Source of the DNA: an uncultured Alphaproteobacteria bacterium
GTDB taxonomy: Bacteria > Pseudomonadota > Alphaproteobacteria > Rs-D84
Assembly: GCA_944393245.1 (NCBI GenBank)
Contig: CALXZM010000005.1
Location: forward strand, 1-64,000
Direction of reading: 5' to 3'
Length of the DNA stretch: 64,000 bases
The translations under genes were made by a program, and so were the position numbers. Below the pieces are notes generated by a model. The model was not told the origin of the DNA, searched no databases, and worked only from the letters and a program-made list of their open reading frames with translations. This document shows positions 35,081-43,222 of this stretch, in pieces. The stretch's first letter is position 1, and each line of letters begins with the position of its first letter.

Positions 35081-35956
35081 ATGAATTACAAATACATAAA
35101 CCTGTTTTCTGGTATAGGTGGTTGGGAACTTGGCTTACAAGACCTGCCAATGGAAAATGTTTTATCATGCGAAATAGATAAACACGCAAGAAACACATTT
35201 ATAACCAACTTCCCGGACCTGCCGTGTATAAAAAACAATAACTTTCCAACAGACATAAGAACATTGGACCCGTATGATATCCCTGAATTTGATATCTTGG
35301 TCGGCAGTCCCCCTTGTCAATCTTTCAGCACAGCCGGCCTTCGGAAAGGTCTGTTAGACTCAGCAGACGACAAAGGTAATATGTTCTTTTATGTGCTTAA
35401 AATTATCAAAGCTCGCAAACCGCGGGCTTTTATTTTAGAAAACGTAAAAGGATTGCTTACTGCCGAAGGTGGCAGAAGTTTCAGAATAATTCACAACCTG
35501 TTTAGAAATGCTGGTTATTCGTTTCATTACAAAGTAATACGTGGAACCGACTGCGGAATTCCGCAGATAAGGCAGAGGGTCTTTATGGTTGGCTTTCGCA
35601 ATGAACAAACGGAAGAATCATACTTTAAATTTCCAGAGCCTGTACCATTAAAATACACTCTAAAAGACGTGTTTAATTGTACAACGTGCGACCGAGATAT
35701 CGCCCACACTGTTATGACAACCCGACACAATAAGAATTATGGCCAGCCATTAAATTGGTCTGCATACATAATTGATGGACAAGAGCGCAGAATCACAATG
35801 GAAGAAATGCAAAAAATAATGGGTTTTCCAGACAGTTTTGTATTTCCTGTATCAAAGAACCAAAAAATGAAACAACTAGGCAACAGCATCATTCCAGATT
35901 GTGTTAAAATGGTCGCAACCGAGGTTCTTAAATACTTGAACAAGCACGATGTTTAA
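35081..35956 (+). CDS. DNA (cytosine-5) methyltransferase
   Basis: 291 residues, short for the family. Motif I 'NLFSGIGGWELG' (7-18), motif IV 'GSPPCQSFS' with catalytic Cys79, motif VI 'ENV' (120-122), motif VIII 'QIRQRVFMVGF', and motif IX/X 'NSIIPDCVKMVATEVLKYL'. The target-recognition part between VIII and IX is very small (about 60 residues), so the recognised site is probably short. No cognate restriction enzyme is adjacent unless the PLD-family nuclease or the upstream nuclease serves. It may be a solitary or anti-restriction enzyme. Its start is headed by a two-hairpin leader. Confidence 0.93.
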   Translation: MNYKYINLFSGIGGWELGLQDLPMENVLSCEIDKHARNTFITNFPDLPCIKNNNFPTDIRTLDPYDIPEFDILVGSPPCQSFSTAGLRKGLLDSADDKGNMFFYVLKIIKARKPRAFILENVKGLLTAEGGRSFRIIHNLFRNAGYSFHYKVIRGTDCGIPQIRQRVFMVGFRNEQTEESYFKFPEPVPLKYTLKDVFNCTTCDRDIAHTVMTTRHNKNYGQPLNWSAYIIDGQERRITMEEMQKIMGFPDSFVFPVSKNQKMKQLGNSIIPDCVKMVATEVLKYLNKHDV

Positions 35957-35972
35957 TGTATCTTTTAGAACT

Positions 35973-36958
35973 ATGAAGAAGCTGATTTTTGTCATATTTG
36001 CTTTTATAACTTTATCGATACACAGCGTATCGGCATTTGAGATTTCGGATATAAAAAACTATTCTGCCATCGTCGTAAAAACGATGGTACCAGCAAAAAG
36101 ACAGAAATACGAAACGGCGAAGCTCTCAGAACTATTCTTGGCGATGAAAAAATTAAGCTTGATACAGAATACGTATACATAGGCGACAAGAAGATAGAAG
36201 AAAACGGTTCTACAACTTGGTATCATTATAAATCCCCCAAGGCAAAAAAGTCTGTATATCATCTGTATTACCAGAAGAAAGAGCCTATGTATTATGCACA
36301 AACTGGCGATACTTTGGCAGTAATCAGAACTTCTGACACAGGATTGGTGCTTTTGATAACACAAAAAGGTTCAAAAGCAGAACAAGAACTGTTTGATATT
36401 ATTGGTTTTCGGCAAGCAAATAAGGAAACGTCTTGGTGGAAAAAATTATGGGGACAAAAATCAGATACCGACCAAGAAGAATACAACATAACATCTGATA
36501 ACTTACCAATTGATGCAATAAAACCTAAAACTTGGGCACGTGTTTACTTTACCCCAGGTCTCGAATGTGAAAACAATATAATTGCTGAAATCAATCAGGC
36601 AAAGAAGATAGATATAGCAGTATATTCTATCACCAATCAGAATATAGTTGATGCGCTTGTTGTTGCAAAAGACAGGGGCGCAAAAATCAGAATTATCACA
36701 GACAGGTTACAGTCTGCTGGTAAATATTCTTTGGTACCGTATTTGGAAGAACAAGGCTTTGATATCGTTAAGAATAAAAAGCATAAAATAATGCATAATA
36801 AATTTGCTATTTTTGACGGGAAAAGAATAGAAAACGGCAGTTATAACTGGACAAAGAGTGCCAGTGAATCAAACGCCGAAAACTGTTCTTTCTTTGAGCA
36901 ACAAGACAAAATCTACACCAATCAATTTGAATATCTTTGGGATTTGTATGATGATTAA
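35973..36958 (+). CDS. Exported PLD-family (Nuc-type) nuclease, split by a -1 frameshift
   Basis: The first part begins at 35973 with a signal peptide (MKKLIFVIFAFITLSIHSVS AF). It runs in frame to 36059; the continuation that carries the enzyme is in the -1 frame, from about 36053 to 36958. There 'HNKFAIFDGKRIENGSYNW' gives the HxKx4Dx6GSxN motif of phospholipase D/Nuc endonucleases, preceded by 'IAEINQAKKIDIAVYSITNQ'. One HKD motif means it works as a dimer, like bacterial Nuc. The switch occurs exactly at A_AAA_AAC (36053-36059) followed by a stem-loop (36065-36089). The zero frame ends at 36182 after 69 residues. Either programmed frameshifting or a one-base indel explains it. Confidence 0.7.
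36053..36089 (+). promoter_or_regulatory. Candidate programmed -1 ribosomal frameshift signal
   Basis: Slippery heptamer A_AAA_AAC in the correct phase, a 5-base spacer (7 to the perfect core) and a stem-loop of 9 pairs including one wobble (TGCCATCGT with ACGATGGTA, loop CGTAAAA). It lies exactly at the frame change within the PLD-nuclease gene. Confidence 0.55.
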
Positions 36959-37045
36959 CTACATTTTGTCCAAATGGTCAAAAAGTTGTTTGTTTTTAGT
37001 GTATTTTATACTATCGTAGCTTAACGAAAAAGGAAAGTATAGATT

Positions 37046-37828
37046 ATGGATAATTACGCCGAGTACTTAAATAAAATACGCAACATAAACATCAAATTTT
37101 TAAAAGAGATTCCAGCTGATTTAGCTCCCTGTGAGTACAACCACCATTTGTTATTGAATAAACTATCAGAAGCACGCAACGCTTATTTAACTCTGATAGA
37201 CAAAGAACTGTATACCGATGCCATGTTAATAGCGGGGCATATTTTGGAAAATTGTGCAATTATCGATTATATTCAACAAGATGAAATAAAAGATACTGGC
37301 AGAACAAAAAAACGTGCGTCAAAAGATTTGGTTCAAACTTTATATGATTTACTAGCTTTTGTTAATGAAGACACACCAGATAAAGATACTGAAGATGCAA
37401 TAAACGAATTGTTAGATGGGTTAAACGAATGGGGAACATGTATTTTAAAATCAAAAGATTTAAACAACGAACAAATAGTAGAAAAATTAAAAAACGCTGA
37501 AACAAATAAAGAAAAACAGCAAATATTAAAAAATAACTATTGTTTCCCTGTAGTGGAAGATTATCTTAGACCACTCAGAAAGAATATAGCAAAATTTTAT
37601 GGTCAACCAGACATAAACAATAAACTTATTTTGTTTTATGCATCTTATTGTAAAATAAAGCATTGTGGGGCAAGTATGTATACACCCATTCCCCAAGATA
37701 ACAAATGCCTTCGCATGAATCCGCTCCAGTATAAAGATATTAGTGTAATAGTTGTTTTTATGTGTCTGGAATATACATATAATAAAGCGAAAGAAATATA
37801 TTTAAAACAAAAAAAACAGAAATTTTAA
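37046..37828 (+). CDS. Hypothetical helical protein (DUF5677-like)
   Basis: 260 residues, mostly helical and acidic. 'YTDAMLIAGHILENCAIIDYI' (about 56-76) and a late 'FYASYCKIKHCGASMYTPIP' recall the DUF5677 group or other HEPN-like proteins, but the RX4-6H motif of HEPN RNases is not obvious. A promoter-like TTGTTT and TATACT lie 30-50 bases upstream. It is convergent with the phosphotransferase (3 bases between). Position in the island suggests defence or toxin function; no firm call. Confidence 0.55.
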   Translation: MDNYAEYLNKIRNINIKFLKEIPADLAPCEYNHHLLLNKLSEARNAYLTLIDKELYTDAMLIAGHILENCAIIDYIQQDEIKDTGRTKKRASKDLVQTLYDLLAFVNEDTPDKDTEDAINELLDGLNEWGTCILKSKDLNNEQIVEKLKNAETNKEKQQILKNNYCFPVVEDYLRPLRKNIAKFYGQPDINNKLILFYASYCKIKHCGASMYTPIPQDNKCLRMNPLQYKDISVIVVFMCLEYTYNKAKEIYLKQKKQKF

Positions 37829-37830
37829 TT

Positions 37831-38709
37831 TTACTGTTTCAAAGACAAACACAATTTCAGCTTTTTTATATTATTATCTGGCGATTTATGATTTTGTAAA
37901 TCTTCTTGTATATTACACATCATGTTTATAACAGATTGAAACTGTTGCCGTATCGGTAAAAATTGGTCTCCATTATCACCGTATCCTGTTAAAATATCCT
38001 TCGCACCAGTTCTATAATAATAATGCATATCACGAGCAGGTTCCGCATAATGTGCGGCTCCAAAATCAATCAATCCAGTTATTTTTTTTGACTCACAATC
38101 AAATATCATATTTCCAAAATGTAAATCACAATGCGTAAAAACAGGTTCTACAGGATATTCAGAAGATATTTGTTTATATTTGTCTGCTAAATTATCAGCA
38201 CTATTTATAATATCTTTTGGTACCGCATTTCTAACATTGGAATCACAATATTTGTTAAAAGCATCTAAATTATCAATATATGTTTCAACACTCCTGTTAA
38301 GCCATACAGGATCAGATGGTGCACAATCATGAATATTACGCATAATTCTACCAATTTGTTGTAATATGTCAGATTTAGTAGTTTCATCAAAAGAATCATG
38401 CAATTCTTGGGTATATGTTATACCGTTAAGGAAACTTTCGCCAATGATATGTTTACCGTCAATACTACGCTTACTATATAATATTTCAGGTATACGCACG
38501 CACAATTTATTAGCCAAATGTTGTAAAACATTTACTTCTTTATCTTGATCATTCATATATTCATCTTCAAGTTTTGGAATTTTAAAAACAATTTTATCAT
38601 TAACTAAACACGCATAGGCGTACTTACCGTCACCCAGAATAGAAAAATTATTTATAGATAGTTCTGGAAAAGTAGTTTGAACAACATTTTTTAACTGATT
38701 TACATCCAT
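37831..38709 (-). CDS. Aminoglycoside phosphotransferase-family kinase (APH(2'')-like)
   Basis: 292 residues. Brenner motif 'THCDLHFGNMIFD' (catalytic loop HxDxxxxN) and 'GLIDFGAAHYAEPARD' (metal-binding DFG-like) are intact, with 'VFKIPK' as the ATP Lys region. These, and 'MRNIHDCAPSDPVWL' upstream, resemble APH(2'') and related kinases. It may phosphorylate aminoglycosides or another small molecule. A truncated paralogue occurs at 25.7 kb in the other half of the island. Confidence 0.88.
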   Translation of the reverse strand: MDVNQLKNVVQTTFPELSINNFSILGDGKYAYACLVNDKIVFKIPKLEDEYMNDQDKEVNVLQHLANKLCVRIPEILYSKRSIDGKHIIGESFLNGITYTQELHDSFDETTKSDILQQIGRIMRNIHDCAPSDPVWLNRSVETYIDNLDAFNKYCDSNVRNAVPKDIINSADNLADKYKQISSEYPVEPVFTHCDLHFGNMIFDCESKKITGLIDFGAAHYAEPARDMHYYYRTGAKDILTGYGDNGDQFLPIRQQFQSVINMMCNIQEDLQNHKSPDNNIKKLKLCLSLKQ

Positions 38710-38884
38710 GCTGCTTATTATATAAAGAGCCTACAAGGAGTCAAATAAAATATCGTTCTGATTGTAAAAATGAATTTTTACAAAACATAATCAGATAACA
38801 ATAAATAAACATGCAAAAGAAACTTAGCTTTTGGCTTATCTTCTGGCAAAGAACACAATTGGGATTTGTATCAAGAATAAAAAT

Positions 38885-39796
38885 TTATTCAAAATACGAA
38901 GCATCAAACTCTTTAATATCGTAGTTCTTTTTCTGCTTTGCCCCCAAATTATGTTCTCTCATTAACCTGGCTAACATCGGCCCGTCAATCAAAACGATAC
39001 TATGACCGTGGGCATTTTTTGCACAAGTCTTTGCTTTATCAGCAAATGTAGACGTTGTTATAAACACACCTTTAGACATATTATTTGTAGCCAAAGCCCC
39101 AACAAAGTCTCTCATTTCTACTTCGTTAACCTTACCATCGTTGTATCGTTTTGCTTGTAAATATATCTTAGAAAGTCCTAATTCGTCTTCATTGATTATT
39201 CCATCTATTCCGCCATCAGCGACAAATCTAGTAACTTCCCCCACTCCGTAATCCATCGCTTCCATTAAATCTATTACAATGCTCTCAAAACGTTTTGGAT
39301 CTATAGATTTTAATGTGCCTAATATTTCGTCTTCTAAAGCGACGTTTATCTCGTCTATCGCATCATTTATTCTTTGTTCTGGATCAATATCACTATTATC
39401 ACAAGAAATTTGTTCCGTACGTTCTTCATGACGCTTTTTTGCGTTATCATTTGTCTTTTGCATAAAATCGGCAAAAGCTTTGTATTTCATCAAAAATTCA
39501 TCATTTATTTTTTCGCCTGATGCAACAACCCTTAACCCCTCTTCTGTGATTTTATAATATCCACGACTTGGACGTTCCAACAAACCGGCTCTATACATAA
39601 AATAAGTTGCCCAATATACCCTGCTTTTTACAACACTTTCACCAGACTTTAATACCTGACTTCTATCTTCATCTGACAAACCAAGATTGTCCGAAACTTT
39701 GTCTACAATATCTGTACCTTTAATAACCTCTTTACTCTCTGCAAAAACTTTTAGGCATGGGTTCATAAAATCTTGATAATTTGGCACACTCATCAT
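38885..39796 (-). CDS. mrr: Mrr-type restriction endonuclease
   Basis: 303 residues (a second ATG one codon later is equally likely). The N-terminal winged-helix domain Mrr_N ('VYWATYFMYRAGLLERPSRG') is followed by the catalytic domain: 'FESIVIDLMEAMDYG', 'RFVADGGIDGIINEDELGLS' and 'IYLQAKRY', where Asp, Gln and Lys of the PD-(D/E)XK variant QxK are seen, and 'VFITTSTFADKAK'. Mrr cuts methylated DNA (type IV). It is next to the type I system and close to a C5 methyltransferase, so self-methylation must be compatible. Confidence 0.93.
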   Translation of the reverse strand: MMSVPNYQDFMNPCLKVFAESKEVIKGTDIVDKVSDNLGLSDEDRSQVLKSGESVVKSRVYWATYFMYRAGLLERPSRGYYKITEEGLRVVASGEKINDEFLMKYKAFADFMQKTNDNAKKRHEERTEQISCDNSDIDPEQRINDAIDEINVALEDEILGTLKSIDPKRFESIVIDLMEAMDYGVGEVTRFVADGGIDGIINEDELGLSKIYLQAKRYNDGKVNEVEMRDFVGALATNNMSKGVFITTSTFADKAKTCAKNAHGHSIVLIDGPMLARLMREHNLGAKQKKNYDIKEFDASYFE

Positions 39797-39939
39797 AAAT
39801 CCTTTAACTATTTCTATAACACTGATGTAATCGTCATAGTTTAAGATATTATAACATATTTAACAACAAAATCCGCACTAAATTATTTATTCCAATTTTG
39901 ATAAATTAAAATAAATCTATTTAAATCGTCTTTTATTGA

Positions 39940-40047
39940 TCACCGTTTTGGTAAATTTGTATCAAGCACATTTATAAAGTGCTCATTATGTGTTCTTTCA
40001 ATCAAATGAATTAGTTCATGAACAACTACATATTCAATATTTACGTA
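39940..40047 (-). pseudogene. YgjP-like metallopeptidase, 3' remnant
   Basis: Only about 35 codons remain: 'VNIEYVVVHELIHLIERTHN' then EHFINVLDTNLPKR and a stop. The HELxH zinc motif with following 'HN' is that of the SprT/YgjP (DUF45) hydrolases that often accompany type I restriction genes. The 5' part is missing. Confidence 0.8.
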
Positions 40048-40053
40048 TACAAC

Positions 40054-40735
40054 TTAACTTTCAATTGGCTCATAGCCATTTTCTGAAATATATTCATCAA
40101 AAAATACGAAATCTGGTTTAGCTTTTAAAAAATCAATATCTGTTTTTGATAAATAAAAATCTCAGATTAACCCTGAAATTTTATAAAACTTTTCTGTTTG
40201 ATCCATTTCTGCACGTATTTCGTCTGCATGTTTTATAAATCTATCAGTTGGATGTGAAAGCAATTCATAAAATGCAGCAGATTGGATTTCCTTTAATACA
40301 TTTATAGATTTTTCTATATATTTATCAATTTGTTCTTTTGTTAAAACGTCACCAGTAAAATTCCCTTTGCTTTACCAAATCCATATGATCATTTTTCACT
40401 GTTTCTGAAATTCTACGACCAAATAGCCTAACACGAGATTTTTCATCCCCTACATCAGAATAAATAGCGGGTGTTAAATCTGTTATAGGGGCGCGCCCGC
40501 TTCTGCAAGAATTAGCAACATCAACATCCATTCTATGATACTTTAATACATACATATGAAATATTGCCATGTATAATTGATGATATGAAAATAAGGCAAG
40601 ATTATAAAAACCACGTTCATAGTGATAAGCAAGATCTTCTTGGTATTTATACAAATAGTCAATAGTATCGTCAAGTGGGGGCAATAAATCCATCAATAAA
40701 TAGACAGGATTATCATTAGAATACTCAACTATCAT
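40054..40735 (-). pseudogene. Decayed type I-locus protein (frameshift and in-frame stop)
   Basis: It starts at 40735, 3 bases after the hsdM-hsdS stop. It reads 'YHYERGFYNLALFSYHQLYM' and 'MDLVKQREFYW' to a TGA at 40349. A different frame takes over at once (SKGNFTGDVLTKEQIDKYIE, then FYELLSHPTDRFIKHADEIR), stops at TGA 40162, and continues in that frame to 40054 (DFYLSKTDIDFLKAKPDF). So a frameshift near 40375 and a nonsense change near 40162 break one gene of about 220 codons. I do not recognise the family; all-helical content and locus position suggest an RM-associated HEPN-like protein. Confidence 0.7.
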
Positions 40736-40737
40736 CG

Positions 40738-43218
40738 TTACATATCACACTTGTAAATACGGTTTATAACCTGGTTGATTTTATCTTGCATTAAATCAAT
40801 CAAGCGTTTATTTGCATCAATAATTTCCTGTTCCGCTTCCAATTTTGCAACTATACGCTTCTGGTCGTCAATGGATGGCAATGGAATTGATAATTGCGCA
40901 AAATTTGTTTTTGATATTTCTTTGAATGTTCCGCCAGATGCATTTTGTTCCATCTCGTGCTTTTTTTGTAACATAGCATAAGCAACATATTTTGCATCAA
41001 CCACATCTTTATTTAATACAATTATATTTTTAAAGCCCTGATTTGTTGCCAACGGTATTTTTGCTAATCCAACTCTACCTATCGTGGCTCTGCTTGATAC
41101 GACAATAGTGTCAACAGGTAATAATTTTGCAGACGAATGCTTTAAACCTTGTTCGGATATAGTTTTTACTGTGCTTTGAATAATATTAACATCTTTATCA
41201 TCTGTTACATCTGCTAAACTTATCCAGTTTATGCTGCCATCCCAAAATTCATCGTTTGTTGTTAATGGGGTTCCACCAGATTCAATATTGAAGTATTTTT
41301 TATCGCCCAATTTGACTTCGTTGTAATCTATGCCGTCAAGAAGGCAGGCAAAATATTGTCTCTCTCTCTCTAGATTTTTAATGATTTCACGCGCATGGTT
41401 GATTGCGGATTGCTTATTTTCGATTTCATCGACAATCTGTTGTTGCACATCCAACGGTGGGAGTGGGATATCGTAATTTTGCAACCAAACTGTGCTTAGA
41501 TTCTTTTGCGCTATACCACCAGATGATTCAATACAATCGTGTTCAAATTTGTCTTGGTTTAACACACTGAAAAGATACCCTTTCAAAATTTTGGTTTCAT
41601 CAGGTCTTAAACATGCAACGCGTTGATTCAATCCTGCAGGTAATAATTCCTTTGGCAACAAACCAACACGCCCGACATTACCCGTTAAAGATACAAGTAA
41701 GTCATTTTCGCGTAACATATAATTTTGTATTTCTGTTTGTTTGTCCAGAGGATAAAATTTTGGGTTATCATCAACAATTTCGCCTTTTTGCACATTGGTT
41801 ATACGCATTACACGAATACCTGTATCTGTATATAATTCACTTTTAAACGCATACCCATTTAACAATTCGCAAACATCACCCAATTTAACCATTTCGTATT
41901 TACATTCACGGGTTTCTTTTTCGATATATTTCGCAGCGGTTAAATCATAATTGTTTTCTGCAATGCGTTCTTTGGATACAACCATTGCGCGTTCATAACC
42001 AGATACATCTTTACCATCACGGTATTCATTGATAATTTTTAATACTTCTGGTAAATCGTTTTGTTTGATTGGTGTGCGTTGTGCGCCCAGGGAAAAACCA
42101 TCATTATCAACACGCACAAACAATATATCTTTATTTTGTTTTGCAAATGCGCGGTCAAAGAATAATATTGATGTTTTTACTCCGGCATATGGATTAAATA
42201 CCCCAGATGGTAATGATACAACCGCATATAAATAACCATCCAACATCATTTTACGCAATTCCTTATATGCGTTTGCTGTTTGAAATATAATACCCTCGGG
42301 CACAACAAAGCCCGCACGACCATTGATTGTCAAATGTTCCATAAAATAGTCGGCAAACAAAACTTCACTGCGGTTTGCATTGATTGCGAAGCGTTTATGT
42401 GGTGTAATTCCACCCTTTGGCGTCATAAATGGTGGATTTGCCAAAATAACATCATATCGGTCACCCCAACGCGTATCATTGGACAATGTGTCGTATTCAT
42501 AAATATTTGGTTGTTCAAATTTATGCAGATAAAGGTTAACCAAACTTAATTTTACCATTGTTGGGTCAATATCCAATCCAACAATGCTGTTTGTAACCCG
42601 TTTTAATTCGTCCGGTGTTAATTTACCGTCTGATGTAATGTGTTTATATGCGGAAATCAAAAATCCCGCCGTCCCACACGCAGGGTCCAATATTGTATCG
42701 TCCTTGGTTGGTTTAACAACATCAACAATAAAATCAATTATATTGCGCGGTGTGCGGAATTGTCCGGCATTCTTTGCAGTCGCCATTTTATTCAACAAAT
42801 ATTCAAACGCATCACCAATCGTTTCAGAGTCGTCATATTTTAATTCATTAATTTCCTTTAAAAACAAAGCGAATGTTGTCGGGTCGCGAAATGGTATCAT
42901 TGCTTCTTTGAAAATACGGCGGAATAATTCAGGCACCGATTTTGCAATTTGTACCTTTTCCAAACCTGTCAAATACAGGTTCATCCGTTCTTGATTACCC
43001 TTGGTATTAACAATGGTTGAAAATGCGTATGGTTCCAAATCACCGACAAAAAAAGTGCGTTTGTCCGATAATTCCAATCCATCCAAATCCATATCGTCCA
43101 TAAATTTATAAATCAATGCGGTTGTAATAATATCAACCTGTGTCTGTGGACTTGGAACTTTACCTACCAGTGTGTCGCAGGCATTATCAATGGTTTGTTT
43201 GGTTCTGGAATCCAACAT
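40738..43218 (-). CDS. hsdMS: Fused type I restriction methyltransferase-specificity protein (HsdM-HsdS)
   Basis: 826 residues. Residues 1-460 are HsdM: motif I DPACGTAGFL (178-187), catalytic NPPF (261-264), and N-terminal helical 'QTQVDIITTALIYKF'. From about 465 two target-recognition domains follow ('YEMVKLGDVCELLNGYAF', and 'YNEVKLGDKKYFNIESGG') with conserved helical spacers ('PLPPLDVQQQIVDEIENKQS' and 'PLPSIDDQKRIVAKLEAEQE'). So both halves of the bipartite site are recognised by one chain that also methylates N6-adenine. HsdM-HsdS fusions are less common than split genes. It follows hsdR by 4 bases. Confidence 0.93.
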   Translation of the reverse strand: MLDSRTKQTIDNACDTLVGKVPSPQTQVDIITTALIYKFMDDMDLDGLELSDKRTFFVGDLEPYAFSTIVNTKGNQERMNLYLTGLEKVQIAKSVPELFRRIFKEAMIPFRDPTTFALFLKEINELKYDDSETIGDAFEYLLNKMATAKNAGQFRTPRNIIDFIVDVVKPTKDDTILDPACGTAGFLISAYKHITSDGKLTPDELKRVTNSIVGLDIDPTMVKLSLVNLYLHKFEQPNIYEYDTLSNDTRWGDRYDVILANPPFMTPKGGITPHKRFAINANRSEVLFADYFMEHLTINGRAGFVVPEGIIFQTANAYKELRKMMLDGYLYAVVSLPSGVFNPYAGVKTSILFFDRAFAKQNKDILFVRVDNDGFSLGAQRTPIKQNDLPEVLKIINEYRDGKDVSGYERAMVVSKERIAENNYDLTAAKYIEKETRECKYEMVKLGDVCELLNGYAFKSELYTDTGIRVMRITNVQKGEIVDDNPKFYPLDKQTEIQNYMLRENDLLVSLTGNVGRVGLLPKELLPAGLNQRVACLRPDETKILKGYLFSVLNQDKFEHDCIESSGGIAQKNLSTVWLQNYDIPLPPLDVQQQIVDEIENKQSAINHAREIIKNLERERQYFACLLDGIDYNEVKLGDKKYFNIESGGTPLTTNDEFWDGSINWISLADVTDDKDVNIIQSTVKTISEQGLKHSSAKLLPVDTIVVSSRATIGRVGLAKIPLATNQGFKNIIVLNKDVVDAKYVAYAMLQKKHEMEQNASGGTFKEISKTNFAQLSIPLPSIDDQKRIVAKLEAEQEIIDANKRLIDLMQDKINQVINRIYKCDM

Positions 43219-43222
43219 TTCG

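Noticed and set aside
40054..40735. TGA read as Trp (alternative code) in the type I accessory gene
   Set aside because: TGA acts as a true stop elsewhere, e.g. at 55345-55347 between dacC and holB. A frameshift in the same gene also shows decay.
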